NCBI GenBank assembly: GCA_902761145.1 | Contig: CACWJA010000003.1 | Location: forward strand, 64,092-128,091 | Origin: an uncultured bacterium | GTDB taxonomy: Bacteria > Patescibacteriota > Saccharimonadia > Saccharimonadales > Saccharimonadaceae | Direction: 5' to 3' | DNA: 64,000 nucleotides | In this document: piece after piece, positions 52,906 to 62,400 of the stretch | Layout of the letters: each line of letters starts with the position of its first letter | How positions within the stretch are numbered: position 1 is the first letter of the stretch | The notes under the pieces: model-generated | What the model was told of the DNA's origin: nothing | Seen by the model: only the letters and a program-made list of their open reading frames with translations | Database searches by the model: none | Translations under genes and position numbers: made by a program

Positions 52906-53538
52906 GTGACAGAGACTTACAGGACAGATATCAACATCATGTTTACCTATCTCAGAGGCAGACTTACAGGAGCTGGCTACGAGCAGTCCAGACGGGCATT
53001 GGAGTTCGCACGCGAAGCGCACAGCGAGCAAACACGCAAAGACGGCAGACCATATATCATCCATCCATTATCAATGGCATGCGACGCAATAGCTTGCAAG
53101 GGTATCACCGACGAAATCATCGCAACCATACTCTTGCATGACGTCTGCGAAGATTGCAACATACCGCTCTCCGCTCTGCCAGTAAATGACATCGTCAAAC
53201 ATGGCGTAAAGCTAATGACTATCAAGCCTCTGCATGGCGAAGTCAAATCCGAAACCAAACGTAGATACTACAATGAGCTACTCGACTCAAAAGAAGCCAT
53301 AGTCACAAAAGCTTTCGATAGATACTTCAACCTAAACGATATGGAAGGAGTACTTTCCGAAGAAGCAATCGTAAAAAACATCAAAGAAACACACTTGTTA
53401 CTAATGCCAGCTTTAAAAGAAGCAAAATACAAATACCTCGAGCTGTCAGATGTACTACACATCATCAGGACGTCCCTCAAAAACACCGTCACGATGATGG
53501 CGTATTACCACAAAATAGATCTAACAAGCCTGCAATAA
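52906..53538 (+). CDS. HD-domain (p)ppGpp hydrolase-like protein
   Basis: A 210-residue protein starting at GTG behind GGAGGTG. The HD domain matches the RelA/SpoT hydrolase: FAREAHSEQTRKDGRPYIIHPLSMA, catalytic HDVCED, and KAFDRYFNLNDM (the K-x2-D-R-x2-N motif). The synthetase, TGS and ACT domains of full RelA/SpoT are absent, as in small alarmone hydrolases. The role is probably hydrolysis of (p)ppGpp, with other nucleotides possible. A strong terminator follows. Confidence 0.82.
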   Translation: MTETYRTDINIMFTYLRGRLTGAGYEQSRRALEFAREAHSEQTRKDGRPYIIHPLSMACDAIACKGITDEIIATILLHDVCEDCNIPLSALPVNDIVKHGVKLMTIKPLHGEVKSETKRRYYNELLDSKEAIVTKAFDRYFNLNDMEGVLSEEAIVKNIKETHLLLMPALKEAKYKYLELSDVLHIIRTSLKNTVTMMAYYHKIDLTSLQ

Positions 53539-53562
53539 TATCATTTACACCACCTCACCCTT

Positions 53563-53588
53563 AGCCTTCTCCCCGGAGAAGGCTTTTT
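53563..53588 (+). terminator. Intrinsic terminator
   Basis: AGCCTTCTCC/GGAGAAGGCT, ten pairs, followed by a T run, after the HD-domain gene. Confidence 0.85.
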
Positions 53589-53592
53589 ACAG

Positions 53593-54393
53593 CTACTTTC
53601 CAGTATGGATATCCAGCTGTTGATACGGTATATGCATATTGTGCGATTCCAGCGTAGTGACAACAGTTCGCAAAGCATCACGTCGCACCTGTAGCTGATT
53701 CATGGGGTCACAGGTAACCACTATTTGATAATTAAGCGAAGATTCCGCCATAGCTGTCACACCCTGATACTTGGCACTCGTTACCTCTTCCTTTCGCCCC
53801 AGATGTTTCACAATATCATGCATGGCCACCTCAGCATCCTCCACACTCACATCATACGATAGCGGTATCGGAATATAAATATACCCAGACACTATCTCTA
53901 CCTGATCAATATTACGATTTGCTATAGATACTATATTCATAGTATTAATATCCTGAAGCTTAGTGGTGCGCAAAGTCACCGACAACACCTGACCAACATT
54001 ACTACCATACTTTATCACATCGCCAATCCCATAATAATTATCGGACACAATCTCAAACCCACGAATAATATCTTTTAAAGCATCCTGCAATGCAAAGCCT
54101 ACCACAATTCCAGCTATACCTACACCAGCCAGCATAGATGTCACATCTATACCAAAAATCTGCAAAATGGTAAGAGCCGCCATAATAGCTAGCCCTGCGC
54201 CCACTATACTCTTAAACATCCTGATTAATGTCTTGTTCTTTTTCTGAGACATTATCTTGGTGTTTTTCTTTTCTCTAGAATCAAGAAATTTCGCAATAGC
54301 ACGATATATTATCAGACTCACAAGCGCAACAACTATAGACCAAAATATACGCTGAAACCAGACATTACCAATAATATCCTGCAATAGCTCCAT
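53593..54393 (-). CDS. MscS-type mechanosensitive channel
   Basis: A 266-residue protein with three helices: TM1 (about 13-32), TM2 (about 52-72) and a pore-lining TM3 with LAGVGIAGIVVGFALQDALKDIIRG, the Ala/Gly-rich MscS signature. The beta domain (NYYGIGDVIKYGSNVGQVLSVTLRTTKLQD) and alpha/beta tail follow. It releases solutes on osmotic downshift. The ATG is leaderless (TATAAT, six bases) and lies seven bases beyond the end of the thioredoxin-like gene. Confidence 0.93.
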   Translation of the reverse strand: MELLQDIIGNVWFQRIFWSIVVALVSLIIYRAIAKFLDSREKKNTKIMSQKKNKTLIRMFKSIVGAGLAIMAALTILQIFGIDVTSMLAGVGIAGIVVGFALQDALKDIIRGFEIVSDNYYGIGDVIKYGSNVGQVLSVTLRTTKLQDINTMNIVSIANRNIDQVEIVSGYIYIPIPLSYDVSVEDAEVAMHDIVKHLGRKEEVTSAKYQGVTAMAESSLNYQIVVTCDPMNQLQVRRDALRTVVTTLESHNMHIPYQQLDIHTGK

Positions 54394-54399
54394 ACCAAT

Positions 54400-54405
54400 A
54401 TTATA
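54400..54405 (-). promoter_or_regulatory. -10 box of the mscS-type gene, leaderless
   Basis: TATAAT, six bases (ATTGGT), ATG at 54393. It overlaps the stop codon region of the upstream gene. Confidence 0.6.
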
Positions 54406-54655
54406 TCATATAATACAGCACTTCATCCACAAGCGGCATACTACTACCCCGCCAGCTAGCACGCACATCTCCACTCTCGCCCAGCGCAAGTATTGTAGGA
54501 TATTCCACCACATCATAGGCCTCACAAAATCCTACATTTGTATCCGGATCCATAGTCTCTATTTCCCTACCAGTCTGACGCCGAAAAGTCTCCAACCATT
54601 CATCCACAGTACGAGAATAGTCCTGTTTATCACGATATATACATACTACTCGCAT
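54401..54655 (-). CDS. Small thioredoxin-fold-like protein without CxxC
   Basis: An 84-residue protein. The strand VVCIYRDKQDYSRTVDEWL, the middle CEAYDVVEYPTILALGESG (with a cis-Pro-like YPT) and the final helix resemble a thioredoxin fold. The usual CxxC is replaced (RDKQDY), so classic disulphide exchange is not expected. It overlaps the nrdR stop by ten bases and is translated with it. Function unknown. Confidence 0.6.
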   Translation of the reverse strand: MRVVCIYRDKQDYSRTVDEWLETFRRQTGREIETMDPDTNVGFCEAYDVVEYPTILALGESGDVRASWRGSSMPLVDEVLYYMI

Positions 54656-55125
54656 TCTTCTTTCTCAATCCCATTTTTACGTTTACTATTTTGTTCTCGT
54701 AAAATATTTTCAAAATCTTCCAACGTGCGAAACTCACGAAACACACTAGCAAATCTCACATAAGCCACTTCATTTATTTCTGCTAGCACATCTAGCACTG
54801 CCTCCCCTATCTGTTTGCTAGTAATCTGATCATTGCCATAACTATATAGTATATCCGTAGCACGGTTTACCACATCCTCTACCTCTAGCTCCGAATTAAA
54901 GAATTTTCCCACACTTCGTTTCACGGCTAGTAGTAGCTTGTCACGATCATAAATCTCTTTGTTGCCACTACGTTTAGCTACAGTAAGTTGCGGCATTTCT
55001 ATCCGCTCATAAGTAGTAAATCTATGCCCGTCGCTAGACACACGCCTACGACGAATCATAGTGCCATCTACCGTCTCGCGGCTTTCCAGAACTTTGCTAT
55101 CTCCAATACGAATTTTTCGTTCCAT
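54646..55125 (-). CDS. nrdR: NrdR-like repressor lacking the zinc ribbon cysteines
   Basis: A 159-residue protein. The N-terminus keeps the shape of NrdR (SRETVDGTMIRRRR, then HRFTTYERIE), but the four zinc cysteines of the usual CPxC...CxxC ribbon are gone: MERKIRIGDSK and VSSDGHRFTTYE stand in their place. The ATP-cone (residues about 50-140: VAKRSGNKEIYDRDKLLLAVKRS) is intact. NrdR represses ribonucleotide reductase genes in response to ATP/dATP; here DNA binding would have to work without zinc. It lies between ftsZ and a thioredoxin-like gene. Confidence 0.87.
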   Translation of the reverse strand: MERKIRIGDSKVLESRETVDGTMIRRRRVSSDGHRFTTYERIEMPQLTVAKRSGNKEIYDRDKLLLAVKRSVGKFFNSELEVEDVVNRATDILYSYGNDQITSKQIGEAVLDVLAEINEVAYVRFASVFREFRTLEDFENILREQNSKRKNGIEKEECE

Positions 55126-55143
55126 CCGCGCTTCCCTTATCTA

Positions 55144-56313
55144 TTATTTTTTCTTCTTACCTTTAAGTCGCTCACGCAGTGATGGCGGCACGTCCATGTC
55201 GTCATCATTTACTATAGGCTCAGGCTCTGGTTCATTTTTTATAGAATCCCACATATTCGTACGATTCTCTATTGCAAAATCTTTCGATTCCGATACAGGC
55301 TTAGCATCACGGAATCCGCTCGTAGTCATAGGCTCTGGCTCTGGCGCACTCACTGGCTCATCGTAGTAATCCGAGTCAAATCCAGTAGCCACCACCGTAA
55401 CGATTATTTCATCCTCAAGCTCTGGACGAATAGACGCCCCAAAGATGATATTAGCGTCAGGTGATACAGCACCAGTTATTACTTCTGCGGCCTCCTGTAT
55501 TTCGCTCATAGACATATCATATCCACCAGCCACAGAGAATAGCACACCTCTAGCCCCCTCTATCTTTACTTCAATCAGCGGTGATTCCACAGCCTGTTGA
55601 GCAGCTATCACAGCACGGTTTTCCCCACTAGCCCGGCCGATACCCATCAGAGCAGAGCCAGCATTTTTCATAATAGCCTTCACATCAGCAAAGTCTAGGT
55701 TGATCAACGAATGCTCGGTGATCAGCTCAGATATTCCCTGCACACCCTGGCGCAGTACATCATCGGCTATCTTAAATGTCTCTAGCAAAGGCGTGCGAGG
55801 ATCAATGGTCTGAAGCAATCGGTCATTCGGTATAGTAATAAGTGCATCCACCTGACGAGCGAGCTTGTCTATAGCCAGCTCAGCATTAGCCCTTCGACGT
55901 GCGCCTTCAAAAGTAAACGGCTTCGTGGCTACGCCCACAGTAAGTATATCTTTTTTGCGAGCCTCCTCAGCCACTATAGGCCCAGCACCCGAACCAGTAC
56001 CACCACCAGCACCGAGGGTAATGAATACCATATCAGCCCCGTCTAGCGCCTTTTCTATGGCTTCACGCCCTTCCTCGGCGGCCTCGCGTCCTTTCTCTGG
56101 GTCACCACCAGCGCCAAGCCCCTTACCTATATGTACTTTTACATCGGCAGGAGAATGATGCAAAGCCTGCGCATCGGTATTAATAGCTACAAATTCCACG
56201 CCAGCAAGTCCTACTTCTTTCATACGTTCTACTGCAGATCCACCGGCACCACCAACACCCACTACCTTGATACTTGCTTTACTTTCCACTTCCGTAGGTT
56301 TAACTTCTGGCAT
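55144..56313 (-). CDS. ftsZ: Cell division protein FtsZ
   Basis: A 389-residue tubulin-like GTPase forming the division ring. [28 protein letters not shown], the GTP loop [12 protein letters not shown] and the T7 loop ([12 protein letters not shown]) are present. The acidic linker ends in a C-terminal [14 protein letters not shown], which resembles the family's conserved tail only loosely. A GAGG site precedes the ATG. ftsA is not seen nearby. Confidence 0.97.
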   Translation of the reverse strand: MPEVKPTEVESKASIKVVGVGGAGGSAVERMKEVGLAGVEFVAINTDAQALHHSPADVKVHIGKGLGAGGDPEKGREAAEEGREAIEKALDGADMVFITLGAGGGTGSGAGPIVAEEARKKDILTVGVATKPFTFEGARRRANAELAIDKLARQVDALITIPNDRLLQTIDPRTPLLETFKIADDVLRQGVQGISELITEHSLINLDFADVKAIMKNAGSALMGIGRASGENRAVIAAQQAVESPLIEVKIEGARGVLFSVAGGYDMSMSEIQEAAEVITGAVSPDANIIFGASIRPELEDEIIVTVVATGFDSDYYDEPVSAPEPEPMTTSGFRDAKPVSESKDFAIENRTNMWDSIKNEPEPEPIVNDDDMDVPPSLRERLKGKKKK

Positions 56314-56376
56314 AATATATTCCTCGCTTTAATATATTATCAGTATACATCTATTCGCAATTTTTAGCAAGGGCTA

Positions 56377-56476
56377 TTATTCATTGATGGTCCAGGGGTT
56401 GGTGGCGGTATTGGGGCCGCTAATAACTACAGTTTCAAATGAGTTTCGGAGAGGCTGGAGGTAAGAAATGCTAAAC
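56377..56476 (-). other. Out-of-frame coding-like tail after the FISUMP gene
   Basis: Directly after the FISUMP stop, another frame stays open for about 33 codons (SISYLQPLRNSFETVV, then ISGPNTATNPWTINE, stop). It looks protein-like and could be a former C-terminal extension lost by frameshift, or chance. Nothing else is seen between here and ftsZ. Confidence 0.3.
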
Positions 56477-59239
56477 CTACCTAGCTACACAACGTAACGA
56501 GAAGCCGCTATCCCTATAGCCGAGACTCCGAGAGTCCAGATATCCACTCGCATTGAAACCGAGCCGGTACGAATCACTACTGTTTTTAACTACACTAGAC
56601 CAGTAGCCCCCGTTGCTGCCTACGCTGCCCGAGCTGCCATTCCAGCGGCCACCATATACGAAATAGGTAGGGCTGCTCTGGATATTGCCACTAGTGCCAG
56701 AAGTAAAGCCTTGGGTGTTTACTAGGTTTTGGTAAGACTTATCACCGCTATAGGTAGGTAGTCTCCAGCCAGCAGGGCAGATAGATTGATTTACGTCTTG
56801 CCGACCGGTAGTATATGAGCTAGAGTCATTCATAGCTACTGCAGCAGTCCAGTTGTAGTAGTTACCTACATGATAGTGAGTACCACCAGACGTAGCGGAT
56901 GGGTCTGTTGTGGTTCTGTTGCTAAGGCTGCCACCACTAGTAGTTACATTGCCATTCCAGTAAAGATTGCCTGGGTCGTAGGAGGATGGGGCGGTATTAG
57001 AGCTAGTCCAGCTAGAAGTGGTGCTGGTAGATACAGTAGGTGTCCAGCTAGTACCGATAGTAGAATTAGCTAGGTCTGTATCTGCACTGGTGTAAGTCCT
57101 GCCAGCTTCTATATCTAGGTCTAGGTTTTGAGTCATCCAGATGTTGTTGTCTGCGAGTTTGGCTACCCAGTAGGATTTACCATCACGAGTGTCTGGTACC
57201 TGCATGGTATCGCCTCGGCTAAGCGTACTGCCCCACAATGCTACATTTTGCATGGTAGGTTGCATCCACTGCGCGTAAAGGGTGACGTTTTCTGACTGGG
57301 TAGCACTAGCGGCGTATTCCGCTTGGTCTACATATGATGTGCCGCTACCGTCCGCTGCTGTGTTCCAGCCGTTAAATACGTAGCCTTCCCTGGTATATGT
57401 ATTAGCTGGAAGATTTACCGTGTCGCCTGCTGGTATATTTATACTATCCATAGCTTCTCCACCATCACTGCCATTACCATTAAATGTTATAACGGTAGTA
57501 GCCCACTGAGCATGCAGGGTTATACTATGCGAGCCAGCCTCAGCCGTATAGTCACCCTGATTTGGGTATGAAGTGCCTGGATCTTGCTCAGTAGGAGTAG
57601 CTACTGTATTCCAGCCAATAAATCCATAACCTTCTTTGGTGAATACATTCGCAGGCAGCACTTGAGCCTGCCCCGCCTCTATGGTGATAGGCTCCATTGT
57701 ACCACTATCAGCACCATTACCGTCAAAGGTGATCACTGTGGTATAGGCCCATATAGCATAGAGGGCAATAGCATCATCTGCATTTAAATTTATATTGTTC
57801 ATGATGTCTTGTTCGTCCATGTAGGTAGCTTCTGTAGCGTTCTGGTCTGCACTCCAGCCTTTAAAGATATAGTTTTCTGTTGTGGATAGAATTGGGGTTC
57901 TATATATGCCTGTTTCTATCACGTTTACTTTATTGCTGGTTACTTTACCATCTGCATAGGTAGGGATGAATGTCATTATATTTTCTGTTGCTGTAGCAGC
58001 GTCATTAAATACTAAGCCATTACTATTAAATATAACTGCTGCAGGTGCTCCCCACACTGCATATAATATCTGGGTGTTTTCTGTTGTTTGATCTATACCA
58101 AAGTTATCACCTGGTTGGAAGAGTCTTGCTTGGTCTGGCTGTTGTTGATCTACTGGGCAGGTTTGGTAGCCAGTGGTTTGGTCTTTTGTAGGCTGTACTG
58201 TGCACCAGCCAGCAAATACATAGCCGGCATATTCGTATTCTCCTGTAGATGGATTAATGCTACCAAGTGTTGGTACTTTAGTACTTAGTATTACTGCTAC
58301 AGTGTCTCCACCTTGGACATTACCAGTCTGAGCAGTAGGCATGTTGGTGACTGATGCATCATCTATAAGTCCTGTTGGTATATTAGCATTGTAGGATACA
58401 CTGTATGGTACTGGATTACCTACTGCAGTGATGATGTAGGATTGGTTGTTGTAATTAGTAGAATAAGTACCAGTATATGGAGTGTAGTCTATACGTATGC
58501 CATAGTCTATGGTGTATTCATCTTCTAGTAAAGCGCCATCATTGGTTGTAGTGTTTTCTTGGTTAGGTGCATCTGTAGTAGCTATAGTATCTCCATTTAC
58601 AGGAGCTGGGTAGTAATTGATGGGAGATGTGGTAGTGATGTTTTCGTTAGTATTAGGATCTAGTGTAGTAGTGGTAGTAGTATTAGGAGCAGAGTTGTAT
58701 TTACTAGGTGCATAGCCCCAGGTGTTGTTTAGATCTATACCTTCTATTGTATTATCTATGTAGTCTTCTGATGATACTGGTTGAGATAGAGAGCTAATAG
58801 CACATTTATTTGAGGTGGGCGTATTCTCGCATTTCTCGTTATTACTAATGAGTTTGTCTGCAGATGATGATGCTGGGTTAGAGGCTTTAATACCTAGGGT
58901 GTAGCCTGTGATATTATTAGTGGCTACATGTATTACTGCAGTACTAGCTTTCGTATCGTCATCTGCCGTACTAACAAAAGTACCATTACTAGATGTAGGG
59001 GTAATATCTAGTGGTAATTCACTATTAGATAAAGAGATAGATAGAGTAGTGTCGCTGGCTACAGATGTACCAGTGATGGCATGAGAGTCATTATCATGTA
59101 CTGGTGGGCAGATGAAACACAGCGCATATATAGCCATAGCAGCGATGCCAGTATAAGTAGTAGCACGCCCCACTTGCCTGCTAATATCACTATTTTTCAA
59201 AAACAATGTTCGTATCTTATTTATATTGTTTTTTATCAT
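56477..59239 (-). CDS. Large FISUMP-domain surface protein with InlB-type repeats
   Basis: A 920-residue exported protein. One N-terminal hydrophobic helix (about residues 29-46) precedes a roughly 250-residue beta-rich region with Thr-rich stretches. Four Flg_new/InlB B-type repeats follow (for example VITFNGNGSDGGEAMDSINI; NTYTREGYVFNGWNTAADGS), then a C-terminal FISUMP domain (NIWMTQNLDLDIEAG, SICPAGWRLPTY, NGGYWSSVVKNSSDSYRLGF, SLRCVAR). It is a paralogue of the protein at 22269-24251 but lacks its N-terminal VPDTG element. An AAAGGGAG site and a TATAAT upstream support the start. Probable adhesin; ligand unknown. Confidence 0.75.
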   Translation of the reverse strand: MIKNNINKIRTLFLKNSDISRQVGRATTYTGIAAMAIYALCFICPPVHDNDSHAITGTSVASDTTLSISLSNSELPLDITPTSSNGTFVSTADDDTKASTAVIHVATNNITGYTLGIKASNPASSSADKLISNNEKCENTPTSNKCAISSLSQPVSSEDYIDNTIEGIDLNNTWGYAPSKYNSAPNTTTTTTLDPNTNENITTTSPINYYPAPVNGDTIATTDAPNQENTTTNDGALLEDEYTIDYGIRIDYTPYTGTYSTNYNNQSYIITAVGNPVPYSVSYNANIPTGLIDDASVTNMPTAQTGNVQGGDTVAVILSTKVPTLGSINPSTGEYEYAGYVFAGWCTVQPTKDQTTGYQTCPVDQQQPDQARLFQPGDNFGIDQTTENTQILYAVWGAPAAVIFNSNGLVFNDAATATENIMTFIPTYADGKVTSNKVNVIETGIYRTPILSTTENYIFKGWSADQNATEATYMDEQDIMNNINLNADDAIALYAIWAYTTVITFDGNGADSGTMEPITIEAGQAQVLPANVFTKEGYGFIGWNTVATPTEQDPGTSYPNQGDYTAEAGSHSITLHAQWATTVITFNGNGSDGGEAMDSINIPAGDTVNLPANTYTREGYVFNGWNTAADGSGTSYVDQAEYAASATQSENVTLYAQWMQPTMQNVALWGSTLSRGDTMQVPDTRDGKSYWVAKLADNNIWMTQNLDLDIEAGRTYTSADTDLANSTIGTSWTPTVSTSTTSSWTSSNTAPSSYDPGNLYWNGNVTTSGGSLSNRTTTDPSATSGGTHYHVGNYYNWTAAVAMNDSSSYTTGRQDVNQSICPAGWRLPTYSGDKSYQNLVNTQGFTSGTSGNIQSSPTYFVYGGRWNGSSGSVGSNGGYWSSVVKNSSDSYRLGFNASGYLDSRSLGYRDSGFSLRCVAR

Positions 59240-59426
59240 ATACTCCCTTTGGCACTAGCCACATTACCCTATACATGCCTTATAAGCATATGTTCATTAT
59301 ATATAATTTATCACAATAAAACAATAGCTTTATCCCGTACAATCTTAATCCCAATTTAAAACCAGACCCCCAAATAGTTCCCCAAGTACTACCTTACAGC
59401 ATTAATCAAGTGTTTGCAGAATAATA

Positions 59427-62400
59427 TTATTTTAGATCAAATACAACAGTGTTCGTATGGATACGGGAATCATTGTTTATATCCGTCCAATGATCGTACA
59501 AAAGTGAGTCTGCCGAGCTGTCGTCTAAAATTATTTTCGTAGCGGCCTTATCGACAACGGCGCCGCCCAGATCCGCACCGGATTTTATCAACGACATAAA
59601 TATCGCTCGCCCATTGGGATATTCTTCCAGATTAATCGTACCATCTTGAGATTTTTTAAGCTCATAATGATAATCTTTTAGCCCTATCCCCCATCTCATA
59701 TCCTCAGATAAATCCAAAACACTGTATATATTATTTAATTCTTCTTCTGTAAAATTATAGTCAGTTGAGATATTAATAGAGATATACTGACGATTAAGCC
59801 CTCGTTGGCCCTGCATTGATGCTAATGCCAAATTAGCATATTCATTCCAATCTGGATTACCTGCTAAATTTATATTAATTAATTTATCGACTGCTGAATA
59901 GTCAATTTCTTTTATACCGCAATTTTCTAGGTTGATCACCGTAACAGACCTAGGAATCACTGCCTTCTCGATAGGGTTGCTTTCGAGCGCAAGATAAACA
60001 TCTGGTTGATTGCCAAAACTTGGGACTGATGTAAGGTTATTGCCATTAAGCGATACAAAATTGAGATTTTCTAGCCCCAATAGCTCACCAGCATCGGCGA
60101 TCATGTTATTGTCTGCCGAGATGGAGCCTAAGTTCGCCAACTCCAATATACCATCCAGCGATGCAAGTTGGTTATTATCAACTGATAGGTATAGTAGTTT
60201 TTTAAAGTTTTCTATGCCCTCGAGCGAGGCAATCTCATTGTTATCCAAGGTAAGGGATTTCATATCACTAAGCTCACCGATCTCCGATATGGAGGTTATC
60301 CCGCAACCAGAAAGATTAAGACCTTTTAACGTGCTAAGTGTTGATAAATTAGAAAGATTCTTGCTGCCCGAAAGATCAAGGCTAGCAATTTCGTCATTAT
60401 GAAAACCAGACAAATCACCAAAGTTGTTTCCGCTAGCAGAAACAATAGTTGCCTTGATATTATTGAAAACCGAAATATCCGTTAGGTCCGCATCGTTTAC
60501 TATAAAATAATGTACTGGCTTATCGAGTGTCATATCTACTAAACCTTTATTCCCTGATAAATCAATACCATAGAATGACTCTTCGTTTGTATTTAACCCC
60601 GTTAGGCTTTTGATGTTATTATTCCGAACAGTGAGCTGTGTTAGCTTGGTTAGGCCGCTGAGGGGCTCTAAGCTTTCTAGGCCTATTCCATTTGCGGTCA
60701 GACTAGAAAGATTAGTTAGCTTTTCAAAACCTTTAATTCCAACATTCCCAGAAATGTCAATATAAGCATAATCATTCAATTTCCCTTCAAGACAGCTAAT
60801 ATCAGCTATCTTGTTATAGCTCAAGTCAAAATTATATATTTCATCCATGTCACAGAGGACAGAAATATCCTTAACATTGTTTTTTGAAAACTCAACTCCA
60901 TGGAGATTTTTCAAGTTAGCAAGCGGCGATAAGTCTGAAATATGATTATCCGTAATATTTAACGATGATATGCCAGGAAGTGATTCTAAGATCTCAACTA
61001 GGTCATCATCACCTAGATTACGAGACGAAAGATCCAAATACGAAACACGGCCTAACGCATAGTCAGTGATATATTTTTCTCCATCATTATCGATAATATA
61101 AAAACCAAGCTTTTCTTCAATCAAATCTTTTACAAGCTTAGAATCTATAGTATCAATTCTTGTAGCATTATTTTCTAGTGTGGTAGAAACAACGCCGGAT
61201 AGCTGAGACTCTATATCATATTCGTCGTACGATACCCAAAAGTATCCACCTTCCCCCCACCAGTCTCCCCAAGAATTTAGTACTAAATATGCGCCATCAT
61301 GAATTGGCTTTTCATAACCCTCACCGGTACCAGTTCCTCTGAAATTATCTTTCGAGAAATTGTCGTCCCACCCCACGATAGCCATTGCGTGTTTCCCTCT
61401 CGTAGTGTTAGAATGGTCAGAGTCTGGTGTGTAATAATAAGTGGTTGTTCCGTCTCCGTTTTTAAAGACAAACCAATCTGGTGCATCCATTACCATATAA
61501 AGTGCACCATTTGTCATAATATGTGCTTTCACCAAATCACGAAACTCCTTAACCTCTTCGTCCGTCTTACCCCTGGCTTTACCAGCAGTTTTATACATCG
61601 ACGGAAAATCAACAGTTTTCGTAATATAAAGCGGCGTATCATTATTGACCAATTTATAGTAGTTGTAATTGGTACTACTACCGCCATACTGCCCACCTGG
61701 ATTAATCCCAAGACTAGAAAATTTTTCCTCTGAAATTGTGCCTATTGATGAAGCTATGTCAGCAAACATTTGAAAGGTTCCACCATCATGCAATTCACGA
61801 CCACCGTACATCAAGTTGGACGCTAAGAAATCAATCTGAAACTCAGAAGGATCGTAATCCACCCCATGCAACTTCATGTGAGTTTCTAATGCCTTGCCAG
61901 AAGCATAATCCCAACAAAGCCCATATCTACCCTGATCGCCCACAGTAACATTAATCACATCGCGCAGATCAAACTTCTTTGGAAGCTTGGAGAGAGTGTT
62001 ATCATCAGTGTCGTCTCTAATCTCTTCAATTACTCCATCCGGTATTTTTTCCTTTCGCGGAATAACTTCAAGCTTGGCTTTTTCCTCGTCGGAGAGTTCT
62101 AGATACTTTTTGTACTCATCGGAATAATTATCCTTGTCTTCTATCCGGGAAGGGTCTTCGTCTTTTGCTTTATTTGTCTCAACGCCAAGTTTTTCTCTCT
62201 GCTCGTCTGTCAAATCGTCTATAGTGACAGCTGGTTCACTGTCTTTGCTGGAATTGGAATTCAAAATCGCAATAGTGATACCAATGGCGGCGACGATAAT
62301 AACGCAAATTACAGAGATGATGGCAGTCTTGTGAGACTTCTTGGCTGGAGCAAAAGTAGCTTTATTGCTACTTTCTTCATCTATACTCTCGGACACCTCT

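Noticed and set aside
59240-59426. Search for a diversity-generating retroelement next to the FISUMP genes
   Set aside because: No reverse transcriptase gene and no near-identical template copy of the FISUMP 3' ends was found in the window, so a retroelement is not claimed.
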